Shown piece after piece: positions 14,801 to 23,250 of a stretch of 64,000 nucleotides of DNA; position 1 is the stretch's first letter; every line of letters begins with the position of its first letter. This DNA comes from VYFG01 sp965213885 (GTDB lineage: Bacteria; Pseudomonadota; Gammaproteobacteria; Arenicellales; Poriferihabitantaceae). Location of the stretch: positions 124,001 through 188,000 of the forward strand of contig OZ243919.1 in NCBI GenBank assembly GCA_965213885.1, in the 5' to 3' direction. Under the pieces are notes generated by a model, which was not told the origin of the DNA, did not search any database, and saw only the letters and a program-made list of their open reading frames with translations. A program made the position numbers and the translations under genes.

Positions 14801-16872
14801 TTCACGCCCATTCCCAGCGCCTCCTGGCGCCTGCGTGTCCACGCGCGGGTCATGCGATCGATAATGATGGCGATGATCGCCATGCCGACTCCCGCGATGA
14901 TCCCGACACCGAAATCCCCGTCGCTCAGCCCGATATAGACGATCTGCTCCAGGCCATTCGTACCGACCAGCGCGGCGATCACGAGCATCGCGATGCCAAA
15001 CATGATGGTCTGGTTCAGTCCCAGCATCATCACCGGAAGCGCCAGGGGAACCTCGACCTGCCACAGCATCTGGCGCTTTGTCGCCCCCATCATGCGGGCG
15101 GCTTCGATCACGTTGTTGGGCAGGTTGCGCAGGCCGTGCTCGGCATAGCGGATCGCCGGGACGATCGCATAGGCGATGATCGACAGGAGGGCGGTGAATT
15201 CGCCGATCTTGTAGATCATCACGAACGGGATGAGAATCACGAACAGCGGCATGGTCTGGAGCGTATCGTTGATGGGCCGGAAAATGGACGAAACCGTGTC
15301 GTTATGGGCGGCCCAGATACCGATGGCGGTGCCGATGGTGAAGGAAATGATCACGGCGATGCCGCACAGATAGACCGACAGCATGGCCTGGGGCCAAGTG
15401 CCGGTCACGACGATGAATCCAAGTCCGAGAAGCGTCCCCAGCCCAAGATGGGGGCCGCCGAGCTTCCAGCCGACAGCGGAACAGATCAACAACAGCGCGG
15501 GCCATGGCATCGCTGTCAGGCCGAAATAGAAGAAGATGGCAAACAGAAGAATCGCGATGCCCATCCGGTTGTTCCAGCGGACCGCGCAGAACGCCGCCAA
15601 CGCGATCATGCCGGCGGCGAAGACGATCTTGTGCACCAGCGCCAGCTCGAACCCCCAGGTGAACGGGCTGACAGCCTGCTGCAAGCCGATCTTGGCTGGC
15701 AGCATCACGAAGAAGAACGCGAAATTCTTGACCGTCTCGATCTGATCGCGGTAATTGACGACCAGGTAGGTAAGGCCGTCATTCATCACTTGGGCCGGGC
15801 TGATTTCCCATCCCCGGGGCCACTCGTCAAGGATGCTGGAACCCTGCGCCAGCAGGTAGAACGCCACCGCGCCCGCGGGGGCGATGACCCAGTTCCGGTA
15901 CCGCTGGATGAAGGACTTGCGTCCGGGATCGTAGACACTGCTCCTGGCTGCCAGGCCGGACGTGATCCGGTCGATCACCATCGCCATCAGGGCGATCACC
16001 AGGCCGGCAAGCAGGCTTTCGCCGAATTGCGCCTTGCGTATGGTCGTCAGCACCTCCCAGCCGATATCGGCCGTCCCGCCGATGATCGAGGCAATGATCA
16101 CCATGCTCAACGACGCCATCGTCGCCTGGTTGACTCCCAGCAGAAGCTGACGCAGCGACGAGGTGACACGCACCTGCCAGAACAGCTGTCCGGGGGTTGC
16201 TCCCGACATCAGCCCGGATTCGATCACTTCCTGCGGAACGCCCCTTAGCCCTACGATGGTGTTTCGCACCATCGGCGGAAAGGAATACAGGACACTGGCA
16301 ATCAGTCCCACGACCGTGCCGAAGCCGAAGAGCATCAGGATGGGAAGCAGGTAGGCGAATACCGGCACGGTTTGCAGAACGTCCAGCATCGGGATGATCA
16401 CGCGCTCCGCCCGATCCGAGAAAAATCCCCAGACACCAAAGGCGAAGCCGGTCAGGATCGCCATCGGCACGGAAATGGCCACCAGTGAAAGCGTGTTCAT
16501 GCTCTCGCTCCAGTAACCGATGACCAGGGCGTACAGACAGGCCGCGAGGGTGAAGGCCGCCAGACGCCAGCCGGAGGCCGCATAGGCCACCAGGCAAAAC
16601 AGGAAGACGGTCACGATCCAGGGGAGCGAATGCAGCAGCCATCGCACGGCCCTGATCGGCCACTCAAGCAGCCAGGAAATTCCAAGAAAAAACCAGCCGA
16701 GGTGCTCGACGATCCAGTCCATGATCGCATTCAGCCAGCTGGCCAATGGCATGATCAGGTCATCCGGATATTCGGCCATCCATGCCCAGTCGACCCGCAT
16801 GGCGAGGCAGAACAGTGTCACACCGATGATGCCCAGCCAGTGAACACTGTTTCTGTCGTACCGGAAGGGCAT
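14797..16872 (-). CDS. proW: Double-length ProW-type permease (two fused BPD_transp_1 domains), importer 2
   Basis: A 691-residue inner-membrane protein made of two ProW-like halves, so one polypeptide can supply both transmembrane subunits. The first half has SMNTLSLVAISVPMAILTGF and the EAA loop near 213-235 (VIESGLMSGATPGQLFWQV). The second half repeats this with LQTMPLFVILIPFVM and VIEAARMMGATKRQMLWQVE near 590-620. Extra hydrophobic helices at the N-terminus and between halves give roughly 14-16 membrane segments. It lies 4 bases after proV of importer 2 and overlaps the 64-residue ORF. Confidence 0.92.
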   Translation of the reverse strand: MPFRYDRNSVHWLGIIGVTLFCLAMRVDWAWMAEYPDDLIMPLASWLNAIMDWIVEHLGWFFLGISWLLEWPIRAVRWLLHSLPWIVTVFLFCLVAYAASGWRLAAFTLAACLYALVIGYWSESMNTLSLVAISVPMAILTGFAFGVWGFFSDRAERVIIPMLDVLQTVPVFAYLLPILMLFGFGTVVGLIASVLYSFPPMVRNTIVGLRGVPQEVIESGLMSGATPGQLFWQVRVTSSLRQLLLGVNQATMASLSMVIIASIIGGTADIGWEVLTTIRKAQFGESLLAGLVIALMAMVIDRITSGLAARSSVYDPGRKSFIQRYRNWVIAPAGAVAFYLLAQGSSILDEWPRGWEISPAQVMNDGLTYLVVNYRDQIETVKNFAFFFVMLPAKIGLQQAVSPFTWGFELALVHKIVFAAGMIALAAFCAVRWNNRMGIAILLFAIFFYFGLTAMPWPALLLICSAVGWKLGGPHLGLGTLLGLGFIVVTGTWPQAMLSVYLCGIAVIISFTIGTAIGIWAAHNDTVSSIFRPINDTLQTMPLFVILIPFVMIYKIGEFTALLSIIAYAIVPAIRYAEHGLRNLPNNVIEAARMMGATKRQMLWQVEVPLALPVMMLGLNQTIMFGIAMLVIAALVGTNGLEQIVYIGLSDGDFGVGIIAGVGMAIIAIIIDRMTRAWTRRRQEALGMGVK

Positions 16873-16876
16873 CGAC

Positions 16877-17962
16877 CTACGGATCGTCCCCGGGTGCTGT
16901 CACGCATCCGGACGCGAGAGCGGCGGCAAGGTCCCGTGCGGTTGCGATACCGATGACCGATCCGTCGGCATCTTCAACGACCACACCACGTTCCTGTTCG
17001 GCCAAGTCGGGCAGCAGGGCTTCGACCAGGATGTCGCCCGCTACCCTTTTCAGTCCTTCGGTGGAATCGGCCGGTATCGAAACGATGTCCGAGGCGCGCA
17101 GGATGCGCTCCCAGGGAACGTCCTGCGTGAACTCCCGGACGTATTCATCAGCCGGATGCAGGATCAGGTCGACCGGGCGCCCGATCTGCACTACCGCACC
17201 GTCGCGCATGATGGCCATCCGGTCCGCAATCCGCAGTGCCTCCTGAAAGTCATGCGTGATGAACACGATGGATTTGTGCAATTGCGACTGGATCCGCAGA
17301 AACTCGTCTTGCATCTGCTTGCGGATCAGGGGATCCAGTGCCGAGAAGGGTTCGTCCAGAAACCAGACATCGGGCTCGACCGCCAGTGACCTCGCGATGC
17401 CCACCCGTTGCTGCTGGCCGCCCGAAAGCTCCGTCGGAAAGTTGTTCTCCCGGCCCTCGAGCCCGACCAGCTCAATGACGCGCATGGCTTGCGCATAGCG
17501 TTCACTTTCGCCCACTCCCTGGAGCTTCAGCGGAAAGGCAATGTTGTCGATGACGTTCAGGTGGGGCATCAGGCCGAAACTCTGGAATACCATGCCCATC
17601 TTGTGGCGACGAATATCGATCAGTTCGGCATCGGACTTTTTCAGGAGGTCCTCGCCATCCAGAAGCACCTTGCCCGCCGTGGGCTCGACGAGACGTGAAA
17701 GACACCGGACAATGGTTGACTTTCCCGACCCCGACAGCCCCATGATGACGAAGATCTCGCCTACGTGGACGTCGAAGCTGACGTCGGCGTTGGCAACGAT
17801 GTGGTCGGCATCCCGAATGGTGTCGGCCAGCTTCCCGGGGTCGCCGATCCCGGCTTTCGAGGGGCTGAAGAACCGGTCCGGATTGGTGCCGTACACCTTC
17901 CAGACATTCCTGCACGACAGCTTCACCTCATCACGACCGCCAGCGCCGGTTGGGGATTTCAT
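16877..17962 (-). CDS. proV: ProV-type betaine ABC importer ATPase (importer 2)
   Basis: ATPase of 361 residues. Walker A GLSGSGKST is at 75-83, the Q-loop FQSFGLMPHLNV near 126, the signature LSGGQQQR at 179-186, Walker B WFLDEP near 200-204, and the switch His in FITHDFQEA. A C-terminal CBS-like tail (ending GIATARDLAAAL) indicates the OpuAA/ProV class. It differs clearly from the importer-1 ATPase, so the two importers are not a recent duplication. A 190-base gap containing a strong hairpin separates it from the upstream binding-protein gene. Confidence 0.94.
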   Translation of the reverse strand: MKSPTGAGGRDEVKLSCRNVWKVYGTNPDRFFSPSKAGIGDPGKLADTIRDADHIVANADVSFDVHVGEIFVIMGLSGSGKSTIVRCLSRLVEPTAGKVLLDGEDLLKKSDAELIDIRRHKMGMVFQSFGLMPHLNVIDNIAFPLKLQGVGESERYAQAMRVIELVGLEGRENNFPTELSGGQQQRVGIARSLAVEPDVWFLDEPFSALDPLIRKQMQDEFLRIQSQLHKSIVFITHDFQEALRIADRMAIMRDGAVVQIGRPVDLILHPADEYVREFTQDVPWERILRASDIVSIPADSTEGLKRVAGDILVEALLPDLAEQERGVVVEDADGSVIGIATARDLAAALASGCVTAPGDDP

Positions 17963-18090
17963 TCGATACTCCTGGAGGCCGGCTCATCAACCGGCCCATC
18001 AAGTGGCCATTGACGTCCATCCATTGAGTGGAATCAATCGTTCCTCAAGTACAGCCTCGCCCTGCTGTTGCGAGGGAGTTTCTGCCTTGT

Positions 18091-18128
18091 GGCATGGGGC
18101 AGAAGCATATCACTTGCTGCCCCATGCC
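18091..18128. repeat. Strong intercistronic hairpin between binding-protein and ATPase genes
   Basis: GGCATGGGGCAG (18091-18102) and CTGCCCCATGCC (18117-18128) form a perfect 12-bp stem with a 14-base loop. It lies 25 bases beyond the stop of the binding-protein gene and is not followed by a T-run on the minus strand. This is the usual place for a 3' stabilising hairpin that lets a binding protein be made in excess over the membrane subunits. Confidence 0.65.
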
Positions 18129-18153
18129 GTCGCTCGTCATCGCGATCCGGCGT

Positions 18154-19110
18154 TCAGCGCATCGCTTCGTCAATCCAGCCCTGCCACAGTTCTTCGTTGT
18201 TGGCGAGCCATTCTGCCACCACCACATCCAGGTCGCGTTTCTTGTTGTCGACCTCGAGGATCGCGGCGTTCTGCTCCTCGTTGGTCTGGGTGAACAGCGT
18301 CAGCATCTTGAACGCCGCCGGCCACTTGTCCTCGAAGCCGTGCCAGGCAACCTTGACGACGCGAGCCTGTTCGAAACCGCAGGCTGTCTCCTTCTTCTGG
18401 TTTTCCTCTATACACTTCTCCTCGGTCGGATTCCATTCGACCCAGTCGAGATCGAGATGGGCAAAGACCCAATGGGGTTGCCACATCATCATCAAGATGG
18501 GATCGTTCGCGGCGAAGGCGGATTGCAGTTCAGCCATCATTGCGCCTTCACTGCCGCCCGCGACCGTCTCGAAGGGCAGGTCGATACCGGCCACGATATC
18601 CCGTGACCGCGTACCCCAGTCGGCCGGGTACGTGATCAGGCGCCCCTTTGGAAAGGTTTCGGCCGTGGCAAACGCCTGGGCGCAGTCATAGAGGGCCTTG
18701 TAGTCGGGCAGGCCGGGGCATTTTTCTTTCATATACGGCGGAAAGACCCAGCCCTCCCTCGGTTCAAGGCCGAGTTCTCCCAAAACCACGATGTCCCCGG
18801 CTTCAACGGCCTTTGGATACAGGTCACCGATATTGTTCGTCCAGACCTCGGCCTGAAAATGCAGGTTGCCCTGTGCCAGGCCGGCATGCTGGGGCAGGGC
18901 GCCTGCGCTGACGTATTCGATGTTATAGCCCATCTTCTTCAGAAGCTCGCCGGCGATCTTTGTCGAAACGTGCTGACCCGTCCAGTCATTCAGGATGACC
19001 TTGATGGTGTCGGAACTCTCGGGCACGTCGGCCGCAACGGCGGCGCCCCCCGGCGAGAAGAGCATGAAGGTGAACAGGCTCGCAGCCCCGATGAATTGTT
19101 TCTTTAACAT
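18154..19110 (-). CDS. Glycine betaine/choline-type substrate-binding protein (importer 2)
   Basis: Periplasmic binding protein of the OpuAC family, 318 residues from the chosen ATG, which has GGAGG 5 bases upstream. A longer frame starting at 19173 exists but lacks a ribosome site. The signal peptide covers about residues 1-27 (MLKKQFIGAASLF... ending AAVAA). The mature part has VILNDWTGQHVSTKI, WTNNIGDLYPKAVEAG and a MMMWQPHWVFA segment that supplies aromatic residues. Two Cys pairs (CPGLPDYKALYDC and CIEENQKKETAC) may form disulfides. It is first in the importer-2 operon, divergent from the BetI-like gene, with an operator in between. Confidence 0.92.
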   Translation of the reverse strand: MLKKQFIGAASLFTFMLFSPGGAAVAADVPESSDTIKVILNDWTGQHVSTKIAGELLKKMGYNIEYVSAGALPQHAGLAQGNLHFQAEVWTNNIGDLYPKAVEAGDIVVLGELGLEPREGWVFPPYMKEKCPGLPDYKALYDCAQAFATAETFPKGRLITYPADWGTRSRDIVAGIDLPFETVAGGSEGAMMAELQSAFAANDPILMMMWQPHWVFAHLDLDWVEWNPTEEKCIEENQKKETACGFEQARVVKVAWHGFEDKWPAAFKMLTLFTQTNEEQNAAILEVDNKKRDLDVVVAEWLANNEELWQGWIDEAMR

Positions 19111-19184
19111 GTTGCCTCCAAATTGGTTTGGTATAGAGAGAGGGCCAAAAAGGACCGAGATCGCTTTTCGCAATACATTAAGTA

Positions 19185-19190
19185 ATCATA
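19185..19190 (-). promoter_or_regulatory. Possible -10 (TATGAT) of the importer-2 operon
   Basis: On the minus strand TATGAT lies directly beside the inverted-repeat operator at 19194-19210, which would place the operator over the core promoter. No clear -35 hexamer is seen. Confidence 0.35.
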
Positions 19191-19193
19191 AAC

Positions 19194-19210
19194 ACTTACC
19201 ATTAGTAAGT
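19194..19210. promoter_or_regulatory. BetI-like operator 1: ACTTAC-N5-GTAAGT
   Basis: A perfect 6-bp inverted repeat with a 5-base spacer lies in the divergent region between the importer-2 operon and the BetI-like regulator gene. The same element with longer arms occurs before the GMC oxidoreductase at 20109. A TTGATC at 19210-19215 with TAAACT 18 bases further on could be the regulator's promoter, so binding would cover its -35. Confidence 0.75.
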
Positions 19211-19294
19211 TGATCATGTCAATAGTAAAATGTTAAACTCTGTTCACGAAATATTGTAACGAAACCATCTCGTTCCATGAGGCACCCCTAACCG

Positions 19295-19978
19295 ATGCGG
19301 TCGATGTCCATACGTGCCATCCGGCGTTCAGAACTGTCTCGGGCTGCGTTCGAAGCCGTTGCGCGTTATGGACTGCGGGGCACGACGCTGGAAAGGGTCG
19401 GTGAAATCGCGGGCGTGTCGAAAGGAGTGGTGCTGCACCATTTCAAGGACAAGGGCTCGCTGCTCGAATCCGTTTTTCGCAGATCGAATTCCCTGCTCAG
19501 CGAGTCGGTCGTGGAACTCTACCGGCACGCCGAAACGCCCCATGAAAGACTGTGGGCCATCATCGTGGCCAACTTCTATGAACCGATCTACAACCGCAAG
19601 GTGTGCCAGGCATGGATGTCCCTGATGTCGGAGGTTCCACACAGCAAGCAGTGCCAAAGGATCCAGAAAGCCTGCAATGCCCGCATCCGAAGCAACCTTG
19701 TCCATGAACTCAAGCATTTTCTTGGCAAGGAAGACGCTGAAATCGCGGCGCAGCTGCTGGGCATAGTGATCGACGGTATCTGGATGCGCAGCGGGTCGGC
19801 GGTGGAACCGGTGGACAGTGAAAAGGCGATTTCGGATATGGAGCACGCCATCCTGAAATTTCTTCCGCACGATGCAAGGAGCGTTGGCGAGCAAAGGAAG
19901 GCCCGGCAGAAAATCGAAACCATCGCGGGCATTGCGCTCGGCTCGAGAGTTTTCCAGAAACAGTCTCTGCAGGCCTAG
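19295..19978 (+). CDS. TetR/BetI-family transcriptional regulator
   Basis: A 227-residue repressor-type protein. The N-terminal helix-turn-helix (about 12-55) reads LSRAAFEAVARYGLRGTTLE then VGEIAGVSKGVVLHHFKDKG, followed by SLLESVFRR. This is close to BetI, the choline-responsive repressor, and the length beyond 200 residues fits with a C-terminal extension. It is flanked by the importer-2 operon and the GMC gene, and both promoters carry the same inverted repeat. It very probably controls them and itself. The inducer is inferred to be choline or a related quaternary amine. Confidence 0.88.
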   Translation: MRSMSIRAIRRSELSRAAFEAVARYGLRGTTLERVGEIAGVSKGVVLHHFKDKGSLLESVFRRSNSLLSESVVELYRHAETPHERLWAIIVANFYEPIYNRKVCQAWMSLMSEVPHSKQCQRIQKACNARIRSNLVHELKHFLGKEDAEIAAQLLGIVIDGIWMRSGSAVEPVDSEKAISDMEHAILKFLPHDARSVGEQRKARQKIETIAGIALGSRVFQKQSLQA

Positions 19979-20108
19979 CCCTGCCGGCCCAGGACGCCCG
20001 GAGGCATGCACTGTCCTTGATGCCTTCGTCCCGGCACCGCTTCTGAAAGCACGGAAATCATTTGCCGCCGCGACCTCGTTGGGCGCGTCCGATTGCAGAT
20101 AAACAGCC

Positions 20109-20135
20109 AATATACTTACCTGTAGTAAGTATATT
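20109..20135. promoter_or_regulatory. BetI-like operator 2: 11-bp arms AATATACTTAC-N5-GTAAGTATATT
   Basis: A perfect 11-bp inverted repeat with a 5-base spacer whose core is identical to operator 1. A third half-site GTAAGCATATT follows at 20144-20154. The operator overlaps the -35 of a good promoter, so occupancy should block the GMC gene. Confidence 0.8.
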
Positions 20136-20162
20136 GTCAAACAGTAAGCATATTGTTACATT
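20134..20162 (+). promoter_or_regulatory. Sigma-70-type promoter of the GMC oxidoreductase gene
   Basis: TTGTCA (20134-20139), a spacer of exactly 17 bases and TACATT (20157-20162). The -35 overlaps operator 2 and the extra half-site lies in the spacer, a classical repressed arrangement. Confidence 0.6.
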
Positions 20163-20209
20163 ATTTGCGGTACGGGTGCGTATGTCGCCCGGATCGAACG
20201 GATCTTGAG

Positions 20210-21862
20210 ATGGAATACGAATACATCATTGTTGGCGCGGGGTCCGCAGGCTGTGTCCTGGCCGAGCGCCTGAGCGACGATCCCGCTAATCGGGTTCTGC
20301 TGCTTGAGGCGGGCCCCGAAAACAATGCGCTCTCCCTGAAGATACCGGCCGCCATGTTGTCCAACCTCAAGGGCACCAGGCACAACTGGGCCTTCAGGGG
20401 GGAACCGGAGCCTGAACTGGACGGCCGACGGATCAAGCATGACCGCGGCAAGGGCCTTGGCGGTTCGTCGTCCATCAACGGCATGGTTTTCATCCGCGGG
20501 CACGCGCTTGACTTCGAGGGCTGGCGTCGGGCGGGCTGTGAGGGCTGGGGCTATGCCGATGTGCTGCCCTACTTCAAGCGGATGGAATCCTACGGCGGGG
20601 GCGGCGACGAATTTCGTGGTGACGGCGGTCCGCTCAATGTCCACCGGCCCACCCCGGACAGTCCGATCTCGCTGGCATTCCTGGAGGCGGGGCGAGAGGC
20701 GGGGTATCCGGTCACGGACGACATCAACGGTTACCGGCAGGAAGGGTTCGGTCTTCTCGACAGCTCGGTCCATCGGGGGGAGCGGTGGAGTGCCGCGCGC
20801 GCCTATCTCGAGCCGGCCCGCAAGCGGTCAAACCTGACCATCGAAACCAGGACCCTGGTCCAGCGCATCGTCCTTGAGGGTGACCGGGCGGTGGGTGTGA
20901 GGTACAGGCGCACCGGCGCACCGGTCACCGTTCGGGCAAGCAGGGAAGTGATTCTGAGCGCCGGCGCCGTCGGCAGCCCGCATCTGCTGATGCTCTCGGG
21001 GATCGGCCCGGAGGCGCAATTACGGAATGCCGGAATCGAAGTCGCCCACGACCTTCCGGGCGTCGGACAAAACCTGAATGATCATCCCGACTTCGTTCTG
21101 AAATACAAATGCCTGAGGCCGTGCTCGATCTGGCCGAAGACCAGGATGGTTTCACGAACCGTGTACGGCATCCAGTGGCTGTTGACGCGTGGCGGCATAT
21201 GCGCCTCTAACCACTTCGATGTGGTGGCCTGCATCCGGTCGGGGCCCGGGGTCACATACCCCGACCTTCAGCTGACAATCCCCCCGGTTGCCCTGGATGA
21301 CGAAACATGGTCGCCGATCCCCGAACACGCATTCCAGGTCCATCTGGGCCTGATGCGGGCGCATAGCCGTGGCCGGATTGAACTGCGCGGCCACGATCCG
21401 GAATCACCGCCGCGAATCCTGGCGAACTACCTGCATGACGCGCGCGATCGTGAGGTGATGCGCAGGGGTGTCCACCTGGTGCGCGAACTGGTTGGGCAAC
21501 CCGCATTCTCGGGTCTTCGGGGCATGGAGATCTTCCCGGGCAAAATGGTGCGGAGCGACGCGGAAATCGACCAGGCGCTGAACGCCCACATCAATACGCA
21601 ATGGCACCTGTCCGGGACGGCACGGATGGGCGCCGACACGGACCGGGACGCCGTGGTGGACGCCAGTGGCAGGGTGCATGGTGTCCGGGGGCTTCGCGTG
21701 GTGGACGCCTCCATCATGCCCTGCGTCACCAACGGCAATACCAACTGCCCGGTCCTCATGATCGCCGAGAAACTGGGCGACGCCATTGCCGGTCGCGACC
21801 CGTTGCCCCCCGTCCACACGGAAGTCTGGCAACATCCCGACCCAAACAACCGCCAGAGGTGA
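20210..21862 (+). CDS. GMC-family FAD oxidoreductase (choline dehydrogenase-like)
   Basis: An FAD-dependent alcohol dehydrogenase of 550 residues. The dinucleotide motif GAGSAG is at 9-14, the GMC signature 1 is around GKGLGGSSSINGMVFIRG (about 80-97), signature 2 is GAVGSPHLLMLSGIGP, and the catalytic His466 is in NTQWHLSGTARMG. The C-terminal FAD contact reads NGNTNCPVLMIAEKLGD. BetA has these same features, but other alcohol substrates occur in the family. No betaine aldehyde dehydrogenase (betB) is in the window. The gene is expected to be under the BetI-like repressor through operator 2. Confidence 0.88.
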   Translation: MEYEYIIVGAGSAGCVLAERLSDDPANRVLLLEAGPENNALSLKIPAAMLSNLKGTRHNWAFRGEPEPELDGRRIKHDRGKGLGGSSSINGMVFIRGHALDFEGWRRAGCEGWGYADVLPYFKRMESYGGGGDEFRGDGGPLNVHRPTPDSPISLAFLEAGREAGYPVTDDINGYRQEGFGLLDSSVHRGERWSAARAYLEPARKRSNLTIETRTLVQRIVLEGDRAVGVRYRRTGAPVTVRASREVILSAGAVGSPHLLMLSGIGPEAQLRNAGIEVAHDLPGVGQNLNDHPDFVLKYKCLRPCSIWPKTRMVSRTVYGIQWLLTRGGICASNHFDVVACIRSGPGVTYPDLQLTIPPVALDDETWSPIPEHAFQVHLGLMRAHSRGRIELRGHDPESPPRILANYLHDARDREVMRRGVHLVRELVGQPAFSGLRGMEIFPGKMVRSDAEIDQALNAHINTQWHLSGTARMGADTDRDAVVDASGRVHGVRGLRVVDASIMPCVTNGNTNCPVLMIAEKLGDAIAGRDPLPPVHTEVWQHPDPNNRQR

Positions 21863-21931
21863 CGGTTTGCGCCGACGCAAGACGACGAATACCACGGTAA
21901 CCCCCGAGCCCGGCCACACCGGACCGAACGG

Positions 21932-23125
21932 ATGACTGTCCCGATGACCGGACATCCGGCACTCGACCCGGCCAAGATCTGCCGCACCTACGCCGGCAGC
22001 AACGGACTGTCGCCCTTCCATCACTGCTACGCCAACGAGGACACCGTGCTCCGGTATGCCGTCGGGCGTTTCTTTGTCCACTACAATGGCGTTGATCCGG
22101 CGGAGGGCTACTGGGCGATACGTCGTGACGCCGCGCTATTCGATGTTCCGGAGCGGCCCGTGGAGATCTCCGGCCCGGATGCGGTGCCATTCCTGGAACG
22201 CATCCTTGCCCGGAGGATTGCGGACCTGAAAGAGGGCCGCGGACGCTACACCGTTGCCTGCAACCATCACGGCGGCCTGTTCATGGACGGCATTCTTTTC
22301 CGGCTGGCCGAAGACCGGTTCTGGTACGTGCATGCCGATGGCGACTGGGACACCTGGCTGTTGGCTCACAGGGCCGGGTACAACGTTGCGTTCCGCGACC
22401 CTCGCTCACGGGTCCTGCAGCTGCAGGGGCCGAAGTCCTTCGATATTGTCCACGCTGCAACGGAAGGTGCGATCGATGAGGGCATGGGTTACTTTCATGC
22501 GGGATTCTTCACGATCGGCGGTCAGGAAGTCTTTGTCTCCCGCACGGGTTGGAGCGGTGAGCTGGGATACGAAATCTATACCCGGGGTGATGCAACCGAC
22601 TGCCCGCGCCTGTGGGGCCACCTGATGGATGCCGGCGCCCCCAGAGGTATGGTCTTCGGTTCCATGCTATCCATGAACATACGCCGGATTGAAGCCGGCA
22701 TACTGGATAACGGCAGCGATTTCGACAACTCGATGACCCCGTTCGAGGCAGGACTGGGCCGGTACGTCGACCTGGACAAGGACGGCTTCATCGGACGGGA
22801 GGCGCTGCTGGATGCCAGGCAGGGAAATCGCCTGTATGGACTGAAATGCACCGACCTGATCCCGGGTGGAGGCGATGCGGTCATGCAGGGCGGTCGACAG
22901 ATCGGCTTGGTCACGACCGGCGCCTGGTCACCGTTTCTCGAGGTTGGTATCGGCTATGTGCGATTCGACAAGCCGGGCGACTGGCCTGGAGAGACGCTGA
23001 TCGTGCATGCCGCCAACGGCGAGGCCGCAGGCTGCGACATCGTCGAGTTGCCGTTCTATGACCGGGAAAGGCGCCTGCCCCGCGCAAAGCCTGCTCCCGT
23101 CAAGGGCTGCCTCGACGCTCCGTGA
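21932..23125 (+). CDS. GcvT-family (aminomethyltransferase/DmdA-like) protein, paralogue 2
   Basis: A 397-residue GcvT-fold protein and clear paralogue of the product of 13393-14604. They share DVPE(R/K)PVEISGPDAVPFLER, the GYEIY/GFEIY region, (V/I)RRIE(A/G)GIL and TPFEAGL. Here the order is an N-terminal folate-binding domain, SRTGWSGELGYEIYTRGD, MNIRRIEAGILDNGSDFDNS, DGFIGREALL and a C-terminal barrel ending VGIGYVRFDKPGDW. It lies 70 bases after the GMC gene and is probably co-transcribed under operator 2. Two related methyltransferases under one regulator suggest stepwise or alternative demethylation, which is inference. Confidence 0.87.
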   Translation: MTVPMTGHPALDPAKICRTYAGSNGLSPFHHCYANEDTVLRYAVGRFFVHYNGVDPAEGYWAIRRDAALFDVPERPVEISGPDAVPFLERILARRIADLKEGRGRYTVACNHHGGLFMDGILFRLAEDRFWYVHADGDWDTWLLAHRAGYNVAFRDPRSRVLQLQGPKSFDIVHAATEGAIDEGMGYFHAGFFTIGGQEVFVSRTGWSGELGYEIYTRGDATDCPRLWGHLMDAGAPRGMVFGSMLSMNIRRIEAGILDNGSDFDNSMTPFEAGLGRYVDLDKDGFIGREALLDARQGNRLYGLKCTDLIPGGGDAVMQGGRQIGLVTTGAWSPFLEVGIGYVRFDKPGDWPGETLIVHAANGEAAGCDIVELPFYDRERRLPRAKPAPVKGCLDAP

Positions 23126-23250
23126 AAGCGGGACGACAGGCGCCATCCCACGATCCGATGTCTGACGGGTACGGCTGATGTAGACGAGAAGTGTTCCGGC
23201 GGCACCGGGTGCCGTTACGGTACAGTTACGCCTGCCTTTGTTGTCGGTGA

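Noticed and set aside
14683..16248. A 521-residue plus-strand frame, extremely Asp/His-rich
   Set aside because: Antisense to the double permease; the composition is that of reversed hydrophobic codons.
21932..23125. Calling the GcvT paralogues DMSP demethylase (DmdA) or glycine cleavage T protein
   Set aside because: Only fold-level motifs are visible; without alignment the specific substrate cannot be given, and no gcvH or gcvP is nearby.
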